Source: Eulemur rufifrons
Lineage: Eukaryota > Chordata > Mammalia > Primates > Lemuridae
Direction: 5' to 3'
Assembly: GCF_041146395.1 (NCBI RefSeq)
Contig: NC_091008.1
Span: 6,337,501 to 6,401,500 of the forward strand
Length of the DNA stretch: 64,000 nt
The notes below the pieces were generated by a model. It saw nothing but the letters and a program-made list of their open reading frames with translations. It was not told the origin of the DNA and did no database searches. The position numbers and the translations under genes were made by a program. The number at the start of each line of letters is the position of its first letter. Position 1 is the stretch's first letter. This document shows, piece by piece, positions 33,485-45,690 of this stretch.

Positions 33485-34209
33485 TACAGCCATTCCCCCC
33501 TCATCCAAGGTTTTGCTTTTGTTGGTTTCAGTTACTTGCAGTCAACTGCGGTCCAGACATATTAAATGGAAATTCCAGAATAGCCAATTCACACATTAAA
33601 AATTGTGCTCTATTCTGAGTAGTGTGACGAAACTGTGTGCTCTGCTGCCCCTTCCACCTGGGGTGGGATCATCTTTGTCAGCGTATCCACGCTGTGCGTG
33701 CTGCTCACCCACTAGCCACTTGGTAGCCGTCTGTGTTACCAGATTGACTGTAGCATGTCACAGTGCTCGTGTCCAAGTAACTCTTATTTTCCTTAATAGC
33801 CCCAAACCACCAGAGTAGCGATGCTGGCAAGTCAGATATGCCTGAGAAAACTTATCAAGCACTTTCTTTACATCAAAAGGTGAAAGTTCCAGACTTAATG
33901 AAAAAAAAAAGATTGTATGCTGAGGTTGCTGAGATCCATGGTAAGCACAAATCTTCAATCCACATAGCTCTGAAGAAGGGAAAAGAGATTCATGCTAGTT
34001 TTGCTGTTGCGCCTCAGACTGCAAGAGTTGTGGCCACAGTGCGTGGTAAGTGCTTAGTTATGATGGGAAAGGCATTACACCTGTGAGCGGCAGACAGGAA
34101 GAGCAGATGTGGTCAGAGCGACGGCAGTCAGGTTTGGTGCTACTCGAGGTTCCAGGCATCCACTGGGGGTCTTGGAACCTATGGCTGAGGATAAGGGGAG
34201 ACTGCTGTA
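33485..34209 (+). mobile_element. Tigger-type DNA transposon, internally deleted
   Basis: The left end 'tacagccattcccccctcat' (33485) and the reverse complement of the right end ('ggataaggggagactgctgt', ending at 34209) match at the outer bases, with TA on each side. The left part 'tttcagttacttgcagtcaa' with 'ctgcggtcc' is the Tigger 5' UTR, followed by the start of the transposase frame. At about 725 bp it is far shorter than an autonomous Tigger (over 2 kb by family knowledge): everything after the N-terminal part of the transposase is missing. The subfamily is not assigned. Confidence 0.85.
33796..34086 (+). pseudogene. N-terminal remnant of a Tigger (pogo-like) transposase
   Basis: The frame is open for about 96 codons from an ATA at 33796 to a TGA at 34086. 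The ATA stands where the family's start ATG would be, so the start codon appears lost; the first ATG left is at 33838. The part after residue 20 resembles the CENP-B-type helix-turn-helix that binds transposon ends ('LYAEVAEIHGKHKSSIHIAL' fits the 'SYAEVAREYGVGRSTIYDIK' pattern of Tigger/pogo proteins), followed by 'ASFAVAPQTARVVATV'. The DDE catalytic domain is absent. It has stayed open by chance or because it is fairly young. Confidence 0.75.
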
Positions 34210-34649
34210 AATCTCTAGGACAATTGGTTTGCTCTGTGGCTTCCTACTTTCTCTCTCCTCACCTCTTTATATGATACAATGCACTCAATTCAGCAAAGCT
34301 CTACTTTGTGAATCCTTCCAAGGACATGCTGGAGAGTACTAATCTCTCCCCACGAGGGACACTTTTTTGTATCACTTACTTGGCGCCACTCCTGAGTTGC
34401 CTGCAGTATTACAGCGAGAGAAGAGGAAAGTACGTATTTCACAGATAACCGAGTATGGCGCAGCCAATCATGTTGTATGTGTGATGATCCGTAGGACGTA
34501 TCTATCCAGTGTTAGGTCAGTTGACTAAGAGACAAAAAGATCTCTGAACTAACAACTGGTTTAGGATTCTTGACCCTGATAAAACTTTTTTTAAAAATCC
34601 TGAAATCACTGAACTGATCAGCTATGTTATTTTAATGTTTTCTTAGAGA
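34210..34649. other. Unique DNA
   Basis: No feature is recognised. Confidence 0.4.
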
Positions 34650-34712
34650 TATAACTTATTAGTAACTTATTAATAACTTATAACTTATTAATAACTTATT
34701 AGTTATTTCTCA
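34650..34712. repeat. Short AT-rich tandem repeat
   Basis: About five to six imperfect copies of an 11-bp-type unit 'taacttattaa' lie in tandem, with unit lengths that vary because of small deletions. Confidence 0.8.
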
Positions 34713-34774
34713 TTTCTCAGTTTATGGAAGTTTGTGCTCCATCCTTCATAATCCTAAAATTTTTTTCTTTTATC

Positions 34775-35140
<366 letters not shown>

Positions 35141-35240
35141 ATAAGAAAACATAACAAAAGCTGATATTAATTTTAGTACTTCTTAAAGACATAAAATATT
35201 TTGGGGACGTCTTGTCTTAGAAAATTTCTCTGCCATATGT

Positions 35241-35325
35241 CTCCCTCTCCCTCCCTCCCCCCCTCCTCCTTCCTTCCTCGTCCCCTTCTTTCCTATCTTC
35301 CTGCCATCTTTCCTTCCTTCTTTCC
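35241..35325. repeat. Polypyrimidine tract (CCCT/TTCC)n
   Basis: Almost uninterrupted C/T over about 85 bp on the plus strand ('ctccctctccctccctcccc', then 'ttccttccttctttcc'). Confidence 0.9.
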
Positions 35326-35409
35326 ACATACTTTGTAGTAATTCTTGCTTTTGAAAGCCAAGATTATGTCAGATTTCATGATTAAATCTGATAATGTCAA
35401 ATTTCATAA

Positions 35410-35681
35410 TTAACACATCGACTGCCACACTAGAACAAAAATTTTTTTCCTTGGGGCCACAGTGTTTTATTACAAAAATAGAATAAGAACTTCTAAAACA
35501 AAATAATCCTTTCTAATTTAATGAAAAATTTGTTGTTTTTTATTGTTTTCTGTGCATGAGTTATATGCAACTTGAAAAATAGTTCACGTGGCTCCCAGCA
35601 TGAGTTACATATGATTCACAAGGCCTCAGGCTCAAAACTAGCATGAGTTAAATACAACTCACATGGCAGTTAATGTGTTAA
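35410..35681 (+). mobile_element. Non-autonomous piggyBac-type element (TTAA ends)
   Basis: A 272-bp element is bounded by TTAA. The left end TTAACACATCGACTGCCA and the reverse complement of the right end, TTAACACATTAACTGCCA, agree at 16 of 18 positions. TTAA duplication and ends of the TTAACNC...CTGCC type are hallmarks of piggyBac transposons (family knowledge). The inside is AT-rich and has three copies of an 18-mer of the form gcatgagtta-N-at-N-caact at 35553, 35598 and 35641, about 43-45 bp apart. There is no transposase. By name I cannot tell whether it belongs to a described lemur family. Confidence 0.8.
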
Positions 35682-37394
35682 ATTTGACCTGTCAGATAAA
35701 TGTCAGGTTTAACAGCATGTAGAGACCCTTAGTGCTTCAAAGAAAAAAGGTCTACGGAGAACAGTTGTGAGAATATATTGTAGAAAGAACACCAACAAAA
35801 AAACTGCTTTGCCCATGCATTCTTGAATGGCTTTCTGTAATCAAACCCTCAGCATTGTACACACAAGCACAGGGAATACTTACATAGGGAAGGCTTCTAA
35901 ATAACAGGAAGGAAATCTTGAACTCTGTAGATTAGGGAGAAATACGGAAATAACATTTTAGTATTTTTCTTTCATAGAGCTGTATAATTGTAGAATTTTA
36001 ATGCAATTCACAAAAACTACTTGAACTCCCGTTATGTTTAAGCATAGTTAGAGCGGAGGCAGTAGTCCTCATGGATGGCAACTCTACACCTCCCATAGTA
36101 TCTATTTTTACAATTAATATTTTGAAAGTCAAGATGATCTAAGTACATCTAATAACTGGGTAATATAATTGTTAACTTATATAAACATGTCTAATAATGA
36201 GCCCAATGATATGAGAGTCCTCAATAAATATATAAATGAACAAAATAACTGTCATGCTTTTCTATTTGGTTTTCCTTGGATAAGGAGAGTAAATGATAAA
36301 TAGATTTCTCAATAAAACCTTTCGTATACTTGAAATTAACCAATAAGTCTATTCATAGAGCGAACATATTCCCTGTTTTCCTGCCAGTCCTAGTGTGGGC
36401 CTATTGTCTTGGCAACACGTATAACAGCCACTCTCTGCTTTCTCCCTGAAAAGTTTTTCAGATTTAAAAATCTGGAAATCATGTGGTTAACCTGTCTCTT
36501 AATCTTCTCTCATTCAAGCCAAATAATGCAATATTTAATCTCATCTTTTTAGCACCATCTTCATTATTTTTCTCCAATTCATCTCTACTGATTCTGAAGC
36601 AGATTGTAATTTTCAGCGCATAACAGTGTGGGGACATCTCAAAGCCAAAACTACCTGCTTTCAAAGGTAGCGTCAGATCCAATATGGAGATCTGTCATCA
36701 AGGAGCCATTGCACGAGCGGGAGTGGTTTTAAGAGTGACAGGACTTGGAGGGAGATAGAAAGCAGGCTGCCGCCGCGTTTATGATAAGCAAATGAATTCT
36801 GGTTTAAGAAATCGAATACCACCCATTTCAATTCCCATCAGAGGTTCCATTAGAAATAGAATTCCTCTCTGCTTCCTGCCCTGTGCTGTCATGGAGCTAT
36901 GGGCCACGCACTGTTTAAACAGCTGCAGTTTCACCTCAGGGGTGACTAAATTGCACGGGCGATGCTGATCTCTGTATAGAGCTAAAACGAAGAAGAAACT
37001 TGATCATTTGCAGAATGACTTAGGAACTGGGAGTAAGTTACGCTGTCTGTTTGAGGATAACGAGTTAGGAAAGTCTAGAGACTATCAAGTCTTCGTGCCA
37101 TTTTGCTCAGTAAACTTGATGTCGGATTTCCTCTTTTCAGTGCAAACCAAGAATGAAAACCATCGTAGACACAAATGTACAAATAGTAAATTTTCAAAAA
37201 AAAAACAAAAACTATGAACACTCAAACTCACATCAGAGTCTCTGGTACAAGGAGGTGGGAAGATGTCACTTGTTTTCTTTTTCTGCGCTTTTCCATTTTT
37301 CTTTTCTGACCCTGCCTGTGTTCCTGTTACACACGTTCACTACCCTTGGGGATGAGCCAACGCCGGCTCCTCATCTTCCTGTTTCTTTAGCCCT
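35682..37394. other. Unique DNA
   Basis: No gene is supported. The part at 36700-36980 is free of repeat character and contains an E-box (cagctg) and a few CpG; it could be conserved non-coding DNA but I cannot test that. Confidence 0.4.
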
Positions 37395-37576
37395 GCAGTT
37401 CTCACACTTGACCATGCGAGACACACTGGAGGGCTTGCGAGACGCAGATTGCCGGGCCCCCCTCCCCGAATGTTTGATTCCTCAGGCCTGGAGTGGAGCC
37501 CCAGGACTTGCATTTGTAACTTCCCCAGGCAATACGGATTCCGCTGGTCTGAGCGACCACACTTTGAAAACCAGTG
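37395..37576 (+). mobile_element. MER5A-like hAT element
   Basis: 'cacactggagggcttgcgag', 'cagattgccgggcccccctc', 'gacttgcatttgtaacttcc' and 'gaccacactttgaaaaccag' follow the MER5A consensus in order. The left end has a short deletion. An approximate 8-bp duplication (tttagccc/tttagcaa) flanks it, as expected for hAT elements. Confidence 0.85.
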
Positions 37577-40135
37577 GTTTAGCAACTTGGCGACCTACTG
37601 AACGCAAAAGTCAAGTGTTCAGAAGAAACAGGGATGAATTATTTGGGAAGTGTGAGTGAAAGAGAAGCCCTGGCTCCCTCCCTCGGGCCCATGACAAGCT
37701 CTTCACCACCTGTCCCTGTATCACCTCCTCCATCGAGCCTGCCACCTCCCTCCAAACGCAGTGGCCAGGGCCTCAGGACTCAAGCATCTGGGAGGAAAGA
37801 AAGCTGTGTTCATGTTGTCTGGGTTTGTTGATCTACTAAGTAAATTCGTGGATTCGAGGCTATTAAATCAGAGTAACTTTGTAACGGTTGGAGTTTAAAT
37901 GTCTGGTGATATAAAAAACTGTTGTAAACATAACAAACATTAACTCAACCTTTGTAGGTGATGGTACAGAAGATGGTTTCCCCCAGAATACTGCATAGAT
38001 AATGCACAGGAACCGTGTTCGTTCTTTAGCCAGCATGTTACTTGAAGGTTTTGCTTGCGGTGTGTGTTTCAAAGTGTTCAATTTATTCCTGCCTGTCCAC
38101 TCTGCCTTTGGTTTATGTTTCTTTTTATTTGCTACACTCTAATCTGTATTTCTCTTCTTTTGGTCAGTCTCCTTTCATCTCAGTATGTAGTAATCTCCAC
38201 ATTTTTTACTTACAAATTTTTTACTTATACTACCTCTATTTTATTTACCTTCAGTGCTCAATGATTTTTTTCATCATCACTCTATCTGTTCTCTTTCTTC
38301 TCCTCCACTCATATCTATTTCAGAATCTTTTTACAATATAATGGATATCTAGCTTTATTTTTCTTTCTTTTTAGCTGCAATTCATCTTGTTCAATAAAAT
38401 GTTTTGGGACGTCTTTCAATGAGATACACAAAACCCAAACATAGATGCATAAATTAGAAAGTCAAAGCCAGGAAAATATAAAAGAAAAAAGCAAATTCTG
38501 GGTAAATTTAGAACAAAAAATATGTATTGTAAAAACTTAAATAGTTATAAACGTTTAATTAATAAAGTTAACTCTGAATTTCTTGGTAGTTGAAGCAGAA
38601 GGAGCTATGACACACTAATTGTTCAGAAGGTCAAGCACAAAGGCCTATGTCTTGAATGGATCTTCAGCTAGGGGACTCTGGGTGATGTAGAGGATTGCAT
38701 TTTAATAGCATTATTAAGTAACCATAGTTGCCATTTCATAAATCTTTTTTAGAGCATCCATTAATGTAAGCTGAGGGCCAAGTACAACCAAGTAAATATC
38801 TTGTCAGAGGGTAAGAGGGTAAGAAAATACGGTCTAAATAGGAAACATTTTGATAGCACATCATGATCTAGGGGTTAAAAGCATGGGTATCTAGAGAGAG
38901 ACATGCATTTCACTTTTCAAAACCATTTCCAGAAATAAAATTCCTTTCAGATGGCTTCTGATGGAAGTTATCTGGCAAGCAGTTTGGAAGTATGTTCTCT
39001 GGCAAGGAACAGTTTTTTGTTACTGATTAAGGACAGACTCTGTATTTTAAAAATCAACCAACTGCACAGGAGAGTTGACAACCTCTTGTGAAAATTAGAC
39101 CAAAAATCAACACCACTTCTTGAACAGATGGTCATCCACTCTCTGCTTTGAGGTGGGCCAATAGGGTAGGCAGTTCTAAGAGTTCACTAAAGAAACAGTT
39201 TCTGTCTTCTTTTAGCATATGAATGAGTGAATCATCGTCTCTGAAGTTCTTCACCATACCATGTGACAAAGATTATTTAGACTGGAACATTCTCAAAGCA
39301 TAAGTTACCAGCCTATGGCTATAGAAAAAAAATCTCATCAAATGCACCAATAGAACATTGCTTTTTAAGAAATGAATTTCCTTGGCAAATCTGCCAGGAT
39401 AAATTCATTAGAAATGTACAACTTAAGTAACCAAATAAGTTAATTATCTTGTTACATGCTGTTGTTATTATCAATTACATTTGGAAACATAACCTATCCA
39501 AATAATTTTTTAAGTGAATGATTTTAAGCAAGTCTTTCTGATAATAGTTGGCAAACAGAACCAATTTTTCCTTGAGAACCCTGATAGTTCGTGACATATA
39601 GTCATGTCATAAGCATATACAAGAAACATTCTATTTTTAATATTGGACATATTTTACTAATTGAAGAAATAAATGAAATATGTAAAACCAAGTGGGTAGA
39701 ATAAAAATACGGAAAGCTTTAGTGCCCTTTAAAATTGTTATATGGTTAGTCAGTAGGCTACTGCTCCCAACTGTTACTCTCCCAGCAGAGCTGTGGCTCT
39801 TGCAGCAGATCTTATATAAAGTACCAGGACTGGTTCCAGGGTATCACTTAGCTGGTATTGACGTTGGTTTTTGCCCAGAGTAAAAGACTGAATAAAAGTC
39901 AACAAAAGTATGTTATTCTGGACAGACTTGGTTACAAATGAACTTAGGCAAGCAAATGATTCAACCAAGTTTATAACATTGGTCCTTAATAGAATAATCT
40001 TGCCCCAGATCTGTTATTTCTGTTATAAAATATTGATCCAAGAAATATGTATTTGTAGTTTGTTAAGGAGAAAACTGGAGTGGCATTTGAGACAGAATGC
40101 ATATTATAACGACATCTCATTTCAGAAGTACTGTG
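37577..40135. other. Unique DNA, partly T-rich
   Basis: The stretch 38040-38400 is strongly pyrimidine-rich on the plus strand, which explains the overlapping frames there. A MIR-like scrap may lie near 38870-38930. No gene is recognised. Confidence 0.4.
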
Positions 40136-40574
<439 letters not shown>

Positions 40575-40580
40575 TGCATA

Positions 40581-42189
40581 TGTATTTTACTTTTCTAATC
40601 TAAGAAAATTATTGTTCTGTTAATGGAACAAGGAATTTTTGATTATAAGGGAGTTAAAGAGTTCTGAGTGATGGTGCCTAGGAAGTGGAATGCTTCTCCT
40701 TTTTTATTTTCCACTAGTCATTTAATAATAACCAAATGTCACTGAAGCTTTGGATCTATGTGAATTATACCCAACTACTCTTGCATAGAGGGAAATAAAT
40801 TTTAGCATATTTTAAGGACATGACACACACACAAACATGATGAAAATTACTGGGACCAACATTGAGGTAGGTACACTTATTTTCAAAACAAGAACAAAGA
40901 TGGAAGAGCTGAAAAATAACGTTTTACTCAATAGAAAAACTATAAAAGATACAAAATGTATTATGTTTTTTGACTCTGAATGTACCCTCTTGTGCTGTTT
41001 GTACACATTTTATATATACCGCTTCTTTAGTGTAGTAACTTACACAAAACATGTTTTTTCTTTTGAGCAATTGTAAGTATCCTCTTTTCCCCATAAGATG
41101 ATTTGAGTAGTTAATTTAACTTAAGGATAAATGATGTGTACTAAGTGCAAATAAACTTTTCCCTGCTTATAAATCTGCCTCAGATGAGCCTAAGGAGGAC
41201 TGCACATGAGTGGGACTCAAAAAAAAAAAAAAAAAAACAACAAAAGTCTTGCACCAATGTCTTCTCCAAAGGTGATGCATAAATAAATAAATAAATAAAA
41301 AGCAAAGTCTCTCCTTCTGTATTTACTAGATCTGGAACGGGCTATCCAGGTTCTAGAGACCCCAAGAGATCTACAGAGTTAGCAGATTTACTAATCAGAT
41401 CGAGAATTCCTCATCCTAGTCCCTTCATTCCTTCCTTCCTACCTCTGTAACAAATTTGTATGTGCAGACAAAAAATTTGTGCGATCGTCTTCTGCAAACT
41501 TGGAAAGACTCAGAAATTCTGCCTTTCTCTGCGGTTGTCTCTTGAGATGTATTTTTTTTTTCTCTCTCGAGTCTCTGAGATGTAAATTTCCTGCATAATC
41601 CTACATACCACTTTATCCTTCCTTCCTTGAATTGAAACTCAAGCATGCGCTAGCAGACTAAAAATTTCATTTGGCACGTAGCCCATATATTGGTGTCGTG
41701 AGTGACATCTCTCCTAGAACTTGCTGGCTTCAAAACCATTCATTACATATCAGAGTACACAGCTCACATTGCATCATTTTTATCTAAGAAATTCTGTTGT
41801 TTATATCTGCAGGTAAATGAGCCCATCATGCTCGTATTCGTCTACAGTACCCTGTGTGCTTTCGTACAGAAATGCCCTGGAATGCTTTGGATTCAAATAT
41901 GGTTTTTCATTGTTATGTTGACAGATATGCCTTATCATTAAAGCCAGAGATCTTAGTAACTTATGTCACTCTATAGAGTTTAAAAAGGTCAAATAATCTT
42001 GACTCATGTGCATCTGAAAGGAAGGAAGATCACATTAGCACGTTTATCTACTTTATTTTGGACTACATATACATATAATATTTACATGTGGACTAGCATT
42101 AATTTGGATGGAATTTTCATAGGATACTCACTTAAAATCAACTAGTTTTATAAAATTATTTGTTCTATTCATAATTTAAAGCATATTTT
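40581..42189. other. Unique DNA with A-rich tracts
   Basis: A run of 19 A is at 41219-41237 and an (AAAT)n tract at 41279-41301. I looked for a direct repeat around the A run that would show a retro-insertion and found none. No gene is recognised. Confidence 0.45.
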
Positions 42190-42393
42190 AAAAGAGTGAT
42201 GGCCAAAGAATACAAGGTTTCTTTTTGGGGTAATGAAAATGTTCTAAAATTGATTGTGGTGGTTGTTGAACAACTGTAAATATATTGAAAATCATTGAAT
42301 TGTACACTTCAAAGGGATGAATTGTATGATATGTGAATTATAAATCAATAAAGCTGTCACAAAGAAATAAAAATAAAAAAATAAAAGAGTGAT
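42190..42393 (+). mobile_element. L1 3'-end fragment, 5'-truncated
   Basis: 'tgttctaaaattgattgtgg', 'gaattgtacacttcaaaggg' and 'aatcaataaagctgtcac' form the 3' UTR and polyadenylation signal of a mid-age L1M family, followed by an A-rich tail. The target-site duplication aaaagagtgat is at 42190-42200 and 42383-42393, so the element itself is only about 180 bp. Confidence 0.9.
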
Positions 42394-43008
42394 TCAGATA
42401 TAAAGTCACAACCACTATCATGCAATTGGGATGTCTAAAATTGATTTGTTTGGCATTAAGGAGTCACTTAAAAGTTTTAAATTATATGATTTATAGCTTT
42501 GGGCTCTTAGAAACATCTGTGTGCCTCAGAGAAATTATGGTGAAGAAGGTTAATCTTGTTTTACTCTCTAAATTCATCAGTAAGAGGCACATGTATAAGT
42601 CATAGTTTCTCTATTGCTAATTGTGTACCACATTATTTAGAACTGAGGACTTCACTATAAATGCTAAAGCTGGGTAAATAGTTCATTTGGTATGATGTAA
42701 ACCTCAAAAGAGTATAAAGTATTCCTTAACAGGCAGTATGGAATAATAGTAAGCACAGGGGTTTCTATTTAAATCAGATTTCAGCATAACTACTGTATCA
42801 GATATAGAACTTCATTACCGATACCTATTTTTTTCCCCTTTTGCCTTCGATTACAAACAGATCCCAGTTGAGACCTTTATGTTCTGTGAATGCTCATACA
42901 CTGATTGCCAAAATCTTAATTTTGAAAAAAATAGTGGATTCTTTAAGTATCTGTATCTAATTTCTTTTAATTCAGCAGATGGTCACTATCTTTGTTTTGT
43001 GTTGTTTG
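42394..43008. other. Unique DNA with a possible MIR scrap
   Basis: Around 42725-42805 'ggcagtatggaataatagta' with 'tttaaatcagatttcagc' resembles the 5' part of a MIR, weakly. Confidence 0.4.
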
Positions 43009-43389
43009 TTAACAGAATAACTGAAATTTATAAAGTAAGGAAATTTATATCTCACAGCGGTGAAGGCTGAGCAGGCCAGGGTTGAGGGGCAGGATCTGGG
43101 GAAGGCCTTGCTGGTGGGCACTAAAGAATCCCGGAGTGGTGCAGGGCTGAGCGTTTTGAGGGCTATCTCAGATCTCTCTTTCTCTTCTTGTAAAGCCACA
43201 GTTCCCCTCCCATGATAACCAATTAATGCATTAACCCATAAAGCCACTACTCCATGAGTGGATTAATCCATTTATGAGGGCAGGGCCCCCATGATCCGAT
43301 CACCCCTTAAAGGGCCCACCTCTTCATATTGTCACATTGGGGATTAAATTTCAACATGAGTTTTGGAGGAGACATTCAAACCATAACAG
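43009..43389 (-). mobile_element. MST/MLT1-type MaLR LTR
   Basis: Read on the minus strand it starts 'tgttatggtttgaatgtctc', continues with 'aatccccaatgtgacaatat', 'cattaattggttatcatggg' and ends near 'ttataaatttcagttattct'. This is the layout of an ERVL-MaLR solo LTR. No internal region is attached and no coding capacity is visible. Confidence 0.8.
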
Positions 43390-45419
43390 TCATTGAGTTC
43401 ATTCCGTATTCCAGGCAACATTCTCCATTTGTAAGTTACAGACAGCAATAAGCCATGGTCCCTGACATCCCATAAAAGAAACAAACATGTATTCAACTAA
43501 TTAACTAATGCAATAAGTACTCTATTGAAGATATTAATAAATTACTATAGGAGCATGTGGGAGAAATTATTGATTTTCTTAGGTACTGAGTATTGAAGAT
43601 GATTCTTAAAGGATAAAATAGGTGAGCTTCATTTTGTTACGAATTAGAACTTTCTTTTGTCAGATGAGCAAATGTAAAGCCATTCTAAGTAGTAAAACTG
43701 GATAAGAAGAGATATGAAAACGTTTAAGTCCATCACCTTGTACAAGCAATATTAAGCATCTCAGTATGGTTAGAGTGTAGGGAATGTGGTAGGAAGAGGT
43801 ATTTGCTGAATGAATTAATTAATTAATTGATAAGGAGTGACATAAATTGAGGAAATGCGAATGAACGGATACTTCAGTTAATCCAGTGAAGACTACATGG
43901 ATCCACTAAAGATTTTAACTAAGAAAATGAGAGGGCCAGATTGTGTTTTGGAAACCCTGGTAGGCAATCTGGAGGCAGCTTGGAGAAGAAAGATACAAGG
44001 GAACTGTAAACTAAGTGATACAATTTGTTTTTTGCCAAAATTATCAAAATAAATAAAATATGTAGTTTCTGTCTAGATTAAGCACATAGTTGTGGTTAGA
44101 GGCATTTTGTTAGATTTATATGCTGCCTTTTTGCAAAAGAGAAGCTACTTCTCTTTTCTTTTAATCTTTTCAGATTTTATGTCAGTGCAGTAAGGAGAAT
44201 GGTATTTGCCCCCTTATCTGCCTCCCATCATTGGAATGGCTCAGAACATACTATTTATCAGAGGCTTTGAAGTCTCTGAAGCAGGATGCCATGAGGTTCA
44301 TAGAGTGTTACTGTCCTTTTTGATCAGAGACTCGCCACGTTTGTATTATTTATGTTACTTTTGAATGAAGTCCTACAAGATACCAGCTATTGCCTCATAG
44401 TTTATATAGAAGTTTTTCTTTCTAAGTGAATTAGAAGGTCATTTCCTGGGACCTAGTCTAGCAGAAAATGTTGCCTCTAGGCAAAATTTCTTAGATGTCA
44501 ATAAGAACATCAATTCCTATAATGACACATCTACTGGCTCTTAGTGGTGTTTTACCATGAGCATATAAATACTCTCCTACAGTGGAAAATGTTATCTTTC
44601 TGGAAAAGTGTTTTGGCTTTAGTAAATATTTATATTTCCTTCTAGAATGCTTATTAGCCAAACTGTCTTGAACATCCCTGCTTGTTCACACCTTTCAAAT
44701 CATACGCTGTCGTAATGAAGCCGTGTTTCTGGGCCCATCCTAAATGTCCTGGCTTTTAAATGAAGCAGATCACAGTCAGTCTGGCCTCTTAAAGGAAGGC
44801 ATCTTTGATTTGCTGGAAGGAAAAACTGGAGAGAGTCAAGAGGGTTTGGTTCTGTTTTTAATGTGACAACACTTTGGCTAGAATTTCTTCTTTTCCATTT
44901 CTGACTCAAATAAAAACATCCTTCCTTTCAATACCCAAAGTTGGAAGAAATTTTAAGAATGAAATGTTATAACCAGGCACTTTTGCTCTGCAGCAGCCCT
45001 AAAATTGTTTGTTTTTATTCTGTTGCAAGTCATTTAAAAACTCTAAAAATGAAGGCATAAAGTTTTAATTTATCGTTTAGGTGTGTGTCCTTCAGAAGTG
45101 CAGTGTTTCCTCATGCATCACAAGTTCAGTGTTATAAATTACAACACGTTCTTATGGATCAAGATTTTAAGCTTCAGACAGTTTGATTTTATGTTGTAAC
45201 TAAATACATCTCAACAAGTATTTGACTCTTTAGAACTAAGCCTGAAAAGAAATATTTATACATCTGTTCACATGCCTCTAGTCAGATGTGTATGTAGATG
45301 TACGTGGGATTTCAAAGTATGTCAACAAGATACACCACTTTCCCACAGTGTAAGCTTGAATTAAGCTAAAATAAGGAATCACTGTATAGCATTAGCCCTC
45401 TGCTTTGGCTGCTTTTTAT
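43390..45419. other. Unique DNA
   Basis: A short (AATT)n tract is at 43815-43830. Around 43395-43500 there may be a worn L2 scrap. No gene is recognised. Confidence 0.4.
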
Positions 45420-45510
45420 TCACTTCTTTATTTAATAGACATTTTTGAGCCCCCACTTCCTACCATGCACTGTTCTGTACTTAAGCAATAAGTTAGGGGG
45501 ACAGTAGAAA
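45420..45510 (-). repeat. L2 LINE 3'-end fragment
   Basis: 'tttatttaatagacattttt' followed by 'taccatgcactgttctgtac' is a worn antisense L2 end. Confidence 0.5.
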
Positions 45511-45532
45511 ATACCCTTGCAAATTTTCATTA

Positions 45533-45690
45533 AACTTTTTTTTTTTCAAAATTCATTTTTAGTTGACAAAAATTGTATATATTTATCATAATTGAGCTAA
45601 TTAATATACGCATCACCTCACATATGTGTTAAACCATTTTTAAGTCTACACAGTTTATAGTAAACCAAAATACATCAAAACTCAAGTTAC
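45533..45690 (-). repeat. L1 3'-UTR fragment
   Basis: 'gacaaaaattgtatatattt' and 'aatatacgcatcacctcaca' match the antisense 3' UTR of L1 families, next to a T run. Confidence 0.6.

Noticed and set aside
35553..35660. Three spaced 18-mers considered as a CRISPR-like array
   Set aside because: They lie inside a transposon with TTAA ends in a primate genome; spacing and context fit subterminal repeats.
41160..41240. Possible processed retro-insert ending in 19 A
   Set aside because: I found no direct repeat flanking the A run and no recognisable source sequence upstream.
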